A DNA stretch of 64,000 nt, taken from the NCBI RefSeq assembly GCF_030272615.1, contig NC_081415.1, positions 627,727,240 to 627,791,239 of the forward strand, given 5' to 3'. This DNA is from Cryptomeria japonica (Eukaryota; Streptophyta; Pinopsida; Cupressales; Cupressaceae). Below the pieces are notes generated by a model. That model worked only from the letters and a program-made list of their open reading frames with translations. It did no database searches and was not told where the DNA came from. Numbering within the stretch: the first letter of the stretch is position 1; each line of letters begins with the position of its first letter. The translations under genes were made by a program, and so were the position numbers. This document shows positions 11,016-21,588 of this stretch, piece by piece.

Positions 11016-12825
11016 AGCGGTCATATGAACACTACGTGCATATGCAAGCTAAAGTACAGAAAAGTAAACATTATTTGAAAAAGGATATATCCATAAGTCT
11101 GTCGAACGAAGCCCCCAGCGGTATCTGCAGTACACAGTTAGGAACCGCACCTTAAAACACACGTTAGATCACAAAATCACCTAATGCTTACTAAGGAAGG
11201 TGATGAAAATTCGAGGGTAGCTATATGCCCCCCCTGTTTCGGCTTGCTAATTTTAGTGAGTTGAAACAGGGTATCATGTTTACCACTTCGAATTGTTAAA
11301 GAAAATTGATGACAAATGCTCACAAGAAGATTCGATATGAGATTAAAAACTAATGGAGAATCATTTGGTAAGAAAGAGGACTAAACCTCAATTCCAACAC
11401 AACAAAGAGTGTGAGGATTTGAGAGTTCTCTAACACAAGATGAAGGATGTAAATGGAAACAAAATGCAAAGAGAAGAAAGAAAGGAAAAAAAGCATGAAT
11501 ACACACATTGGTGATCCATGAAAAGAATAGTGAGAGAAAACATGGACTTCTCGCCCCTAGATCTTGTCTAGGTGATCCATGTAAGGGAGGAGAGTGAGAA
11601 AGTCTAGCCTTATGCTGCTAGTTCCACTCAACCTCGTGCATGTGTGTGTAAGTGAGGTTAGAAGCACCTCATAGGAGTCTATGCCCGAGTATGCTACAAC
11701 CTGTATATGTATAGTACAAAAGCGTGACATCTTTCTCTAAGAGTCTGTGCTCTGGTTCCGAGAATAATCACCTTGCATAAAAGAAAAAAATGGAGACATC
11801 TCGCTCTAAGAGTCTGTGCTCTGGTTCCGAGAATGACCCATTGCTCAAAAAGTGTAATGTTTATATCATAAGCAAAGTAGAACAAGGATACCTACCTTCA
11901 TCACAAAAGAAGATACCCCAAAAATGCAACAATGTCATAGATCCAAGCAAGAGAGTTTTGCACTCTTTAAGAAAGGATAAGATAGTTGAAAAGGGATATC
12001 TTGTAGTATGTGTAAAGGAGATCCTTAGAGGAGAAGAGATCTTTGTACAAAAGACACCTATCCTCGAGAGGAATTGTCTTAGACAAATATAACATCTTCT
12101 AGAATAAGACAAAGAAGAGAATAAGAATGCAATACTTCCTTCTTTTGCGAGGTGAAAGTGATTCTTAATGAAGGATGACGCTCTTTTTAACCCAATTGGG
12201 AGAGTGAATTCATTATGGATGTATTTTACCAAGTGCAAAAGAGGTTGTAGTCAAGGACTTACACCTCTTGTAAGAGAGAATCCTTGAACCAACAACAACA
12301 AATGCATACAAGGAATAACATCAAATAATAAAGTTCACACCATCCACGAAATAGGAAAAAGTGGATCCTTAGATAAAAATAAGGAAAGATCATTGCCTCC
12401 CAAGGATAAGGTCAATGAGAAGGACTTACTCAATCTTCCAGGGAGAGATTTAGACATGAACAAAATGTACTACATACTCACATGAGTTCATGCAAGCAAG
12501 ACATTAGTGTATGTAAAATGCTCCTCATAAGAAGTGGGTAGGATAAGAAAGAGAATACACATCTTCTCCCATATCTAGGAAAAGAGGATTCTAAAGAAAA
12601 GATGATCAATATTTCCACATTATTACCCCAAAGGGAAATTTTAACCATAAAAAGAAGAGATGTATGAAATCACTCTTGTCCCCATAGGAACAAGAAAATT
12701 AGGCTATTATGTTGCTTCAAAAAATATGATTGCACTTGAAATTGTACCATCATGAATGACAATGAGCCCCCAGTAAATGAGCTACCAATGTCACATAATG
12801 ATGAGCAACATAACAGCCATTAATG
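11016..12825 (-). other. 3' untranslated interior of the element, with a 40-bp duplicated unit
   Basis: No convincing gene is seen on either strand. A 40-bp unit (GACATCT..CTCTAAGAGTC...CCGAGAAT) occurs at 11,726-11,765 and again at 11,795-11,834 with two mismatches. The rest is purine-rich on the + strand. The short ORFs here run across the duplicated unit and show no family motif. Confidence 0.6.
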
Positions 12826-15705
12826 TTATTTAAAGACATGATAGATTGAATGAGGTATTTGAATATGACATGCTAAATGCTCAACTATAAGTGAGATCAA
12901 AAACATGTATAAAGTGATAAAAATTGAAGAAGAAAAGTCACAAGAAATCTTAGAAGAGGGATGAGTGTAATTTATTAGAGCCTTATCCCTAGAGGAAAGG
13001 ACTTTATGATGAATAGGAGATAAAGATTCATAAGTGGATTTAGAAATTTGAGGGGAGTCATAAAGAGATTTGTTCATTGCCAAGATTTCCTTATGAGGGG
13101 AATGAGAGTTGATAGAAGTAGAAGATGATTTAGTTGAAGTGAGATCATCATCACTACTAAATATAGCATTCACATTGAGAGATGGTCTTTTAGATGCTTT
13201 AGTGCATTTGCAGGGATTGTAGCCAAGTCCAAAGGCATAATTGTGAAAAATAGTCTCTAGAGGAACCTTCATCCCTTGTTCATGAGCGCCACAACCATTT
13301 CCATGATACCCATGCTTAGCAAAAATGCGAAAACCACGACCATAATGATCAGCCATTTCAGGAAGAGAAGGTGGTTTTTCATAAGACAAAGAATCAAACT
13401 CTTCATAATTAGAGGTGTGAGGAGAAGAAGTTTGAGAATTGGCCACAAAATTATTGCTCAAAGGTTCAGGTAAGACTGATTGATCTCTAGTTTCTTCCTT
13501 CTTTTTAACTTTAATCACTCTAGGAGGAACCCTATACTCACCTACAAAGGTGGGATTAAAGTCAAGAGATCCCCAATCGTCTTCTGTGAGAACCTTCTCA
13601 GGATCAAAAGCCTTTTCATGTGTAGATTCAAGTCGAGAAGAATCTTCTTCAGGAGCTCCAGACTCATCCAAAGAATTTTGATTATCATAGGGTAATGATT
13701 TGTTCATAGGTATCTTGTTTAAAGAGTCATCATTAGAAGAGGAAGATTTAGAAGAACTCCCTTTGGAAGTAGATGTTTGCAAACAAGCTTGAAAATTAGT
13801 ATCGCCTATCAAGGTATATGTCTTATTGTTATAAATAAATTTAACTTGTCTATGCAATGTAGAGGGGACAGCTTGCATACCGTGAATCCAAGGTCTCCCT
13901 AATAACAGGTTGTATGTTAGATTTCCCGACATAACATGGATAGGAGTAGGCAAAGTAACAGGTCCCACTATGATTGGTAAGGTGATAATACCTAATGAAG
14001 ACTTAGCCACATTATCAAAGCCTCGAATGGGACGAGAGTCAGGCTCAATAAGGGATGTATCCACATTCATCTTATGCAATAGATTGATGCTACACACATT
14101 AAGGCCAGAACCATTATCCACCAGTGTTCGTCTTATAGCAGTGTCATTTATGATAACCACAATCATCAAGGGATCATATTGTTGTTGAATTTCACTAGTA
14201 GGCAACTCATCTTGGGTAAACACAATTTGAGCTTTAGGATTCATCACAGAGTTAACTAAAGATGCTATATTACTAGATGTATTCGGTGGAGGAACATTCA
14301 AATCTTTCAAGGCATCTTGTAACATTCCATGATGAGCGGAAGAAGTTTGGATCAAATCCCAAAGGGATATCTTAGCAGGGGTAGCTTTAAGTTGTTCTAT
14401 GAGATCATATTCCTTACCAAGAACTTGTGAAATACGTGGAGCTTGTGGAAGAATTGGTTGGGAAGGAGGAAGTGAAGTTGGGATAACTGGAGGAGGATTA
14501 GGTTGCCTATTGTTTCTTGTGTTATAGGTATGGGCAACCGCATGATAACTCTCTCTAGTCAGTTGCTTAGCATACTCATAAGGGCTCTTAGTAGAATAAC
14601 CTCCTTGCACAGTAATAATAGGTTTCTTAGGCGTGCAAAAAGAATCATTAGCATAACCACCTTGAACCACTAAGATAGGCTTATTTAAAGGTTGAGAGTT
14701 TTGAGAAGGACAAGAACCTTGGACAGTGAAGAGAGGTTTGTTAGGTGTTTCATTCACACGTATCAAATTGATTGAGGATGGTTCAGAGGAATGAACAAAA
14801 GTGTTGGAAGAATTATTGATAGTCTTCTCTTGCACTAAAATCTTATCACGGATTAAATCAATTTTAGGAGAGAGACAAGGGGTAGGCATTGCTGTTCCAG
14901 TAGGAAGAGTAATACTAGGAAAGGTCATATCATCCTCTATCATCAAATGATCTACATGGGGAATAAAATCTCTAGGAGAAGGATCAACATTACTCTCTAA
15001 AGTCTCACTTTTGAGAGGGAGATCTCTGAAAGAAATGTTAACCATCTTGCTTTGAACTAGGGTTTCCTTATGAGTAGAACCAAGTTGAGGAGAGGGAGAT
15101 GCTTTATTTTTAGAGGGAGAATAATTAAGATTCAAGGAAGGTGAGAAACTATCAAGGGAGTTTTCAATCTTGATTTCATCCCCTTTGGCTAGGGTTCTCT
15201 CACGGGGTAGAGAATAATCTACACCTTCTTCCAATGGTTCATCCCAAATAGTGAAGTTGTTGAAAGGAATGTTTGAAGTATTGTCAATTTCGGGAGAGGA
15301 GATAACATTGTTTATTAATTCCTCATCCTTAGAAGGGAGAGCATCAATAGATGTGTTAAACTCATCCTCTTTCCTCAAAATATGTTCAATATGATCTTTA
15401 GGGGAGAGAGAATTAAGGAAAGTGCTTATTATTTCATCTTCTTTCTCTAAGGGATGCTTATGAGTAAAACAAACTTTAGGAGAAGGGTAAGCATTTATCA
15501 TTAATTCATCATCTCTAGTGGGAATTTTGTTGGAAAAGGAAATGCCATCACTAGGAAATGTAGGGATCATGTCATCTTCTTGCACAGAAGGATCCTCATG
15601 AAGGGAGTGTTTTTTAGGAGGAACATGAACATATTTCTCCAAAGATTCATGCTTAGGAAGGAGATCTTTGAAAGAAGTGTTCATAACCTCTTGTTGCACT
15701 AACAT
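12826..15705 (-). CDS. Retropepsin / G-patch-like protein of the non-autonomous element (959 aa)
   Basis: This is a long uninterrupted frame. Residues 1-310 are low complexity, with a loose repeating pattern of SP(K), acidic ED/DE and (I)NTF. Residues 322-372 hold three copies of a KP(I/L)..VQG(G) motif. Residues 433-473 (YDLIEQLKATPAKIS onward) match the linker of the Tat element at 1760. Residues 529-608 are the aspartic protease, with LVDNGSGLN and LLGRPWIHGMQAVP. A G-patch-like glycine segment lies at about 788-835 (YGRGFRIFAKHGYHGNG), followed by a Ser-rich tail. No RT follows. The chosen start is the first ATG, but a preceding frame overlaps it, so the true N-terminus may lie upstream. 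Being open in an otherwise dying repeat landscape suggests youth or selection; which one is not known. Confidence 0.85.
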   Translation of the reverse strand: MLVQQEVMNTSFKDLLPKHESLEKYVHVPPKKHSLHEDPSVQEDDMIPTFPSDGISFSNKIPTRDDELMINAYPSPKVCFTHKHPLEKEDEIISTFLNSLSPKDHIEHILRKEDEFNTSIDALPSKDEELINNVISSPEIDNTSNIPFNNFTIWDEPLEEGVDYSLPRERTLAKGDEIKIENSLDSFSPSLNLNYSPSKNKASPSPQLGSTHKETLVQSKMVNISFRDLPLKSETLESNVDPSPRDFIPHVDHLMIEDDMTFPSITLPTGTAMPTPCLSPKIDLIRDKILVQEKTINNSSNTFVHSSEPSSINLIRVNETPNKPLFTVQGSCPSQNSQPLNKPILVVQGGYANDSFCTPKKPIITVQGGYSTKSPYEYAKQLTRESYHAVAHTYNTRNNRQPNPPPVIPTSLPPSQPILPQAPRISQVLGKEYDLIEQLKATPAKISLWDLIQTSSAHHGMLQDALKDLNVPPPNTSSNIASLVNSVMNPKAQIVFTQDELPTSEIQQQYDPLMIVVIINDTAIRRTLVDNGSGLNVCSINLLHKMNVDTSLIEPDSRPIRGFDNVAKSSLGIITLPIIVGPVTLPTPIHVMSGNLTYNLLLGRPWIHGMQAVPSTLHRQVKFIYNNKTYTLIGDTNFQACLQTSTSKGSSSKSSSSNDDSLNKIPMNKSLPYDNQNSLDESGAPEEDSSRLESTHEKAFDPEKVLTEDDWGSLDFNPTFVGEYRVPPRVIKVKKKEETRDQSVLPEPLSNNFVANSQTSSPHTSNYEEFDSLSYEKPPSLPEMADHYGRGFRIFAKHGYHGNGCGAHEQGMKVPLETIFHNYAFGLGYNPCKCTKASKRPSLNVNAIFSSDDDLTSTKSSSTSINSHSPHKEILAMNKSLYDSPQISKSTYESLSPIHHKVLSSRDKALINYTHPSSKISCDFSSSIFITLYMFLISLIVEHLACHIQIPHSIYHVFK

Positions 15706-16049
15706 GCCCCATTGGAAGGACCAACTTTAGGAGAAAATAATTCAATGTCCATCAATACCTTTTCACTTAGAGAGGCATCATGGAGGGAAGGTGAAGTAAC
15801 ATTAAGAAAGGTGTTTATGATATCATTCTCTTCCTCTAGGATAGCTAAATAGGAAGGGCACATTTTAGGAGAGTTGTTAAGATCACTCTTAAAGTCTTCA
15901 TCCTTAGAGCATGGGAGAGTCTCAAAGGGATTGGTAGAAACTCTTTTAGGCACTAAAATGTTGTTATATATGAGGGGAGGTCCTTTAGAGGAAGGAAAAA
16001 TTGAAACAAGGGAAGCTAACCCATTATCACATCTATGGAATGAATGCAT
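15699..16049 (-). CDS. Upstream frame of the element protein, probably split by a frameshift (116 aa)
   Basis: This frame starts 339 bases inside the primer-binding site and ends in a TAG that overlaps the start of the 959-codon ORF by seven bases, in a different frame. Its text (SPK.CP, DIINTFLNVTSP, SEKVLMDIELFSPK) has the same repeating style as residues 1-130 of the large ORF, so the two were probably one protein. Either a small indel separated them or the element uses frameshifting. The sequence alone does not decide. Confidence 0.6.
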   Translation of the reverse strand: MHSFHRCDNGLASLVSIFPSSKGPPLIYNNILVPKRVSTNPFETLPCSKDEDFKSDLNNSPKMCPSYLAILEEENDIINTFLNVTSPSLHDASLSEKVLMDIELFSPKVGPSNGAC

Positions 16050-16367
16050 AATGACAACAATTTTCCTCTTTCAAATGATAACACATGCAAAATAGAAGAA
16101 AATGTTCAATTTTAACCAATGCAAGCACTTAGAATGTAGATTTAGAAAATGAAATTTATGATTCAAATGAGTTCCTAAATCAGATTTGAAATTATTGATC
16201 CCAATTAAGCTATCCACAAGTTCAACTTTGAATTGAAAAATTAGGGTTTTAGCAAAAATTTCCTCTAAATTTTTGAATCTTGCAAGAAATTAAAACTTTT
16301 AAATACAAATTTGAATTTGAAAACACTCAAATTTGAAAACATAAATCAGAATTAGAGAAGATTGGAG

Positions 16368-16385
16368 TTCACGTCGGGTTCACCA
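16368..16385 (-). other. Primer-binding site fitting tRNA-Trp
   Basis: The + strand reads TTCACGTCGGGTTCACCA, ending three bases before the LTR. That is the form of a tRNA 3' end with CCA. From memory it matches plant nuclear tRNA-Trp; a tRNA database comparison would settle it. Confidence 0.8.
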
Positions 16386-16388
16386 AAA

Positions 16389-18056
16389 TGTGTAGGAGAA
16401 AAAGTGACACTAAGCAAACATGCCCTAATCTCACTTTCAACCACACACTTGTGGAATACGAAAGAGCCTAGAGGTATCACACAATTGGCTACTTCTTCTT
16501 GTGGAAGAGAGAGCCACGGGCTACCTATTAGGATTTCTATTCCTTTGTTGCAATTGAAAGATACAATGATGCAAGTTCAATCCCTAACCCCAAAGTACAA
16601 GTATGAACTAATAACGAGATTGCAGAATTGAACTTAAACAATGGAAAGCTGTAAATACAAGGACAAGACAAGAATGCAAATGCGTACCCAGAGTTAAAAT
16701 CTGAGTGAAATGTTCGGGACGGGGGCGTGGGCACCACTGTCCTGATTCTGCACCTGAAACTGCTCTGGAAACTCCTGTTTTGCAACCTGGCAAGCTGTCA
16801 AAAATGCTGAAAATGCTGTCTGTCAGGAGGACCAGGGCGCCCAGCGCCCCTGTCCCAGGGACTAGGGTGCCCAGCGCCCCTGTCCTGGCAGGACCAGGGT
16901 GCTCCACGCCCATGTCCTGGTCTTTTGCTCTGAAACTTGATGTGTTGTTTGGTCTCCGTCTGCTTCTTCCGGATCTGTAACTTGCGGCGTCGTCCGAGTC
17001 CCGAAACCTGCACTTATATCTGAAAAGGGGATGGGTGGCTATATAGGGTTTTGCCTTAGTCAAACCCCCGCTTCGGTGATTTCCACCTCCACGAATAGCC
17101 AAGTTGTATTGTAAAATGTATTGTGTGTGCAGACCTAGTGTGTGTGTAAGGTCCTTAAATGCAAGAAAGCAAACTAGAGCAACGTAGAAAGTAAACCCTA
17201 ATTGCTTGTAAATGATAATGTAAATGCTCTAAATCAAGATGCAAAGTGATCTAAAGCATGAATAAAGGATATTTGAAGCTTATGCAAAGACATGAAAACA
17301 ACATGAAATCATACCCAACCCTCAAGGGAGGAGTACAAGCCAATCTTCAGTCGGTAATCTCCTATTGTTCTTCAATGTCTTTCAAGCCCTAAATGGATGA
17401 ATGAAATTGATAAATGCTTGATGGATGGATGTTGAATGTTATTGAAGTCTTCAAAGATCTTCTCTTTCGCTGCATATGAGGTTCCTGAAAATGAAAATCG
17501 GATCCTTTTCAATGAAGAAAGAGAGCTCTTATATATGAAACCCTAGGTCTTAATTTCAACTTTAGGCCGACTTAGAGATTGAATCTCCCACCAATTTCTT
17601 GGGGTTAAGCTTTATTTTATGATTGGATCGCGCTCCTAAAATTTCGGGAAAAATGTCCGGGACCATGTTGCACTCCGGGCGCCATGGTCCCGACAACTTT
17701 TCACCAAATTTTTAGGGCCGTCAGATATGATGATTTTAGAGAGAATCCCAAAGTTACAGGTGATTTCGAGATGTTTTGACCCCCGAAACCAAGCCCCCAA
17801 GTTCAAAATAGGACCTAATTAGGGTTTTTGATTAAATGATGTATTTGAGGAATAAAATGAAAGGGGCACACTTTAATGAAAGGGCCCAACTTTATGATAT
17901 GGGAGATGATAAAATAGAACCTTAGACCTAATTAATTTAATTAATTAAGTGCTAAAGGGGAAATGCAATGCAAAATGCAAAATGCGCCAAGGCAGGTGCT
18001 AAACTAGGTGTGAAATTGTACCACCCAAGCAAGTGCGTACAATTTACGAGGCTACA
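16389..18056 (-). repeat. 5' LTR of the non-autonomous element
   Basis: This is the partner of 9336-11000, with the same ends (TGTGTAGG...GGCTACA on the + strand). Differences are scattered and mostly C/T or G/A. It should hold the element promoter, read leftwards. The GC-rich minisatellite is at 16,827-16,920. Confidence 0.95.
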
Positions 18057-18061
18057 CAAAC
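18057..18061. repeat. Target site duplication CAAAC (right copy)
   Basis: It directly follows the GGCTACA end of the LTR and equals 9,331-9,335. Confidence 0.93.
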
Positions 18062-18534
18062 CACAAATCTGCATATCATCATTTCATCAACATAAACACA
18101 AGTACTATCTAACTCATAAGTAGCATCATTCATTCATCATTTTGCATACATAGTCATCATGACATTACATACATAAAGCATAACAATGCATCATACATGT
18201 ATTAACCTACATCCACATGTTAGCATCACATTCATAAACATGCATAGAGACATCATACAATCATCATCATACACATATAGAAAGAAAAATCATCTATAAC
18301 ATCCATCTAACCATAAATCATAATCATCATCCTGCATCAAACCATACATATCATCAATATGCATATCATCACAAAAGATGGGATCTCCTCATATATCACA
18401 TCATATATCATCTCGCAAAAGCATACATGTATCAGAGTACAGTGATGTCAAAAATATCAGCTACCAAGAGCCATCCAAGTCACAGTCCAAAATGACAATG
18501 TAATAAAATACATAAATCTCTCTCAAATGGCACT
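18062..18534. other. CAT-rich low-complexity DNA, no gene
   Basis: The stretch is dominated by CATCAT, CATACA and ATCATC words, like the DNA left of the inserted element (8.5-9.3 kb). It is the continuation of the pre-insertion sequence, or the 3' flank of the PMD pseudogene. Nothing else is visible. Confidence 0.5.
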
Positions 18535-21241
18535 CTAGCTAGATGCTGCACCCCCATCACCACCTACTCCACCACTACCCCCTGTACCACCTGCACTACC
18601 TCATCATGGAGGAACCATAACACCATCACTGCTCTGCATCCTCTGAGACCGCTCTGATCTTGCCCGAGGCATCGGTGAATAACTCAGTGCCCGCTAATTG
18701 GATGATACCACCTGCTCATATAAACCCCGCCAGTAGTCAATCTCTCCCCCTGCTCGCTCGAGTGCACATAGTAACGCATCCTATCCTTGTGCTCCCTCCA
18801 AGATCCGAACCCTCTCTCGCAGTTGCATCACCCTATCCACATCATCATCCTGCTCTCGCCTCACTATTGTCAACTTTGATTGCCGTGCAAACAACTAAAC
18901 ATCTCTAGCTGCAATCTCTACCTCACAATCCTCCATTTGTGCCTTAGTGACTGTAAGTCGAGTCTTCATATATACTAGCATATGCTCCTGTAAATCTCCT
19001 CCTCCCATCCCCATAGGATCCTCTCCTCCACCTCTAGCTCCCTCTCCTCCACTAGTAGCTCCCTCTCCCATATCCATAGGTGCCTCTCCCTCCCCAATAT
19101 CCCTGCCACCTAGTCTGACTCCTCCCTGAATCAAAGGACCTTGTGATAGTTGCAATGGTTGCTCGCCTCTCCCTCTCCACTGTAACCATCCTCCTCCACC
19201 ACCTCCACCTCCAAATCCACCACCACCTCCAAATCCACCACCACCACCCCCTCCACCTCTTCCTCCTCCTCCAAAACCTCCACCTCCACCTCCCCTACCT
19301 CCCCCACTACCTCCTCCTTCATCACCTCTACCTCCTCCTCATACTCCTCTGCCACCTCTCCTTTGTCTTCGTCTCCTATCATCCTCAAATGATGGTACTG
19401 GCTCAGATCGATCTGAAATGTGTGGAATAGGATGCACGATACGATACTGCGTGTACTCCTCTCTCATTCCTGCATCCACAATCCTTGGCCTCATATGTCA
19501 TGGTCTCACTTGTAAATTCCAAAACTTGGCTAAGGCTTGATCATACGGTAACACTGGCCCCCACTGAAATCTCTCTTGTACCGCCCATGCATACTCCCCT
19601 AATCCACTCGACAATCTTTGCCTCCAACCGAACTGCCTCATCAACCTGGCACCTATCTCTCAACATTGTAGGATGTCCTAGCAATCATATACCGTGTCAT
19701 AAATACATAAGGCAAAGCCTCTGCATCATCCTCCCAAGGCTCACACTCAATAAATGGCTTCCATATCAGTACATCCAAATCATCTAATGCCTGTTGCCAC
19801 CACTCCAACTTCCCCAAGTGGGGTTGACTCATCATACCTCTATACATATACACATAGGGCTGATCTACTGCCCTGAATCTGAAACATACTGGTCATGTAA
19901 TTGGTAGGTGCTCCCATGCCCAGATATGTAACAAAGTAATGCCAACCCCCAGAGAGCTTGTCTCCCGGTATACCACCTCATGCAGCTCCCTGTATAGGTA
20001 TGATAGCACACATGGCCCCCATGCATAGCAGGTCCCATCTGTCACCATGCGCTCAATCACCTGGCCCTAACCCACGACCAATCCATGCAATCGTCGATCG
20101 GGGCACAACAAACCCTCGATAATGCCTGATAAAACAACTAGTAATGGCTCATATAATGCCTCTATCTCTTCCCACGCGATCAAGCCATCCTGATTGTAGA
20201 AATCCTCATTGAACATCCGATGTACCACTGCTATACCCAATCCTCTAACATACATCACTAGATCCCCTCGGATAGGGATATGCAAAATCAGCCACACATC
20301 CTCTAGTGTAACGATCATCTCTCCCGTTGATAAATGGAATGTGCAGGTCTCACTATGCCACCGCTCCACTAATGCAGTCACTAGTCCATGATTCATCCGA
20401 GTCACGGGCATGTACATCATGTCATATAGTCTAGTCGCCGCAACACAATCAATCTCTGCCTCAGTCAGCTGATCTCGCAGCTGCTGCGTGGCCGGATGCC
20501 ACTCTCGCATCTGAAGCACGGGAAGATCCTCCTACACACACATCAACATCATCATCTGTTGTTTTGTTTGAAAATTTCTTAAGTTTAAACCTAGACTATC
20601 AACAAATACTTTGATCAAGTATCTTCGGGTCTCAATAGGTAAGCGATCATGGCAAACCTAGACTACAACAAACATTTATCATAATGACCTAGTCTCAATG
20701 GGGCTGCCATGATTCAAAACAACTTATCCATCCATCCACCCAACATCGGCATCAGGAGATCATGTTCCTAACACTGGGGCATCTATTTTTTTCAGACAAT
20801 AGTGCTATTTTGTTGACAGTCGCACTAAAACAACAAACATGCTAAATGACCTATACAAAAGCGCCATAACATGGCGATAGCGCTACAACAACATTAGCGC
20901 TAATGCTACTATAAAACTATGCTACAACAAGCCGATAGCGCTAAAACCACTATACAATAGCGATAGTAGCAAAAAAACTCTATTTTAGTTGACAACCGCG
21001 CTAAAACAAAGTTTTAGCGCTATTGTCATAGTTGGACTTGGACGCTTGCAAAAACATATAAAAAATGCATGAAAAACAAAAATTCAAATTTGAGTACCAC
21101 TGGTCCATAGTCATCTGGCCGCTGGAATTGATGGACTCGCTTTAGTCGATGATCTGCTATCATTACTGACATGCTGACTATTGCTCGCTCTTTCACAAAA
21201 GTCACTATCAGAGCTCTGAATCGCTGTGGAGATGGATGCAA
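18535..21241 (-). pseudogene. Plant mobile domain (PMD / MAIN-like) protein, two exons, inactivated
   Basis: Exon 1 (21,098-21,241) encodes MHPSPQRF...DDYGPV. A GT-AG intron of 566 bp follows, and exon 2 (20,531 down to 18,535) continues in phase with EDLPVLQMREWHP. Typical PMD blocks are present: FHLSTGEMIVTLEDVWLILHIPIRG, ITLLHIWAWEHLP, LPYVFMTRYMIARTS and RQFGWRQ. The family occurs as MAIN/MAIL genes that keep the genome silent and meristems working, and as transposon-carried copies; this looks like the second kind. The C-terminal third is extremely Gly-rich (19.0-19.4 kb) and followed by a short coiled stretch. In-frame stops occur after LHGLVVG, LPIT, LQVRP and ARDV, mostly TGA or TAG where Arg or Gln would fit. 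One frameshift lies near 19,655. Confidence 0.85.
20878..21022. repeat. Cluster of TAGCGCTA palindromes in the PMD intron
   Basis: The self-complementary octamer occurs at 20,878-20,885, 20,895-20,902, 20,936-20,943 and 21,015-21,022. Related GCGCTAAAA and ATAGCGATAG words lie between. Confidence 0.8.
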
Positions 21242-21588
21242 ATGACCCTGTTTTTACCCCTTCCCCTCCATATATACCCTAAGCCCTAACCCTAATTTTA
21301 CCCCCCTCACCGTCGTGGTCCCCGTGAACTTCCAATGCCTCTCATTTCTTCATTTTACTCCCGATTTCTTCCGTTCGTTCACCGTTATTGCTATTTTCTT
21401 CTCTTCTACCTCTCTGCCAATTCTCATTCTTTTTCGAGAGATCGCCCGATTTATCAAAATTTTTCGGCCCATCTCTCGAGAGGGCATACCACCCATTAAA
21501 TTAACATTTATGGGGCATATTTCTTCACACCTATTTTTCTTTCTTTAAAAATGACATGATAAACTGCATCGTCTCAAAGAGGGGCAAA
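21242..21588 (+). other. Junction region and interior end of LTR family member a
   Basis: No gene is seen. The left part lies upstream of the PMD start and has a TATATAT run at about 21,270. The right part (from about 21,430) shows the CTCTCGAGAGGGCATACC and GGGGCATAT words also found in front of the LTR at 53,033. It ends in the tract CTCAAAGAGGGGCAAA directly before TGTAG, a polypurine tract on the + strand. Confidence 0.55.

Larger units (their letters stand above)
9336..18056 (-). mobile_element. Complete non-autonomous LTR retrotransposon, protease-bearing, minus strand
   Basis: Two direct LTRs (9336-11000 and 16389-18056) flank a 5.4 kb interior. The LTRs differ by only a few percent by eye. 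Orientation is set by three signs that agree: the primer-binding site lies next to the right LTR, the polypurine tract next to the left LTR, and the long ORF is on the minus strand. The interior encodes a protein with retropepsin and G-patch-like segments, but I see no gag core, RT, RNase H or integrase. It must therefore depend on an autonomous Tat-type relative. It is inserted in the old Tat-type repeat DNA on its left. Confidence 0.93.

Noticed and set aside
21280..21300. CCCTAA words suggesting telomere repeats
   Set aside because: Only a few imperfect units (CCCTAAGCCCTAACCCTAA) are present, as often seen in plant DNA.
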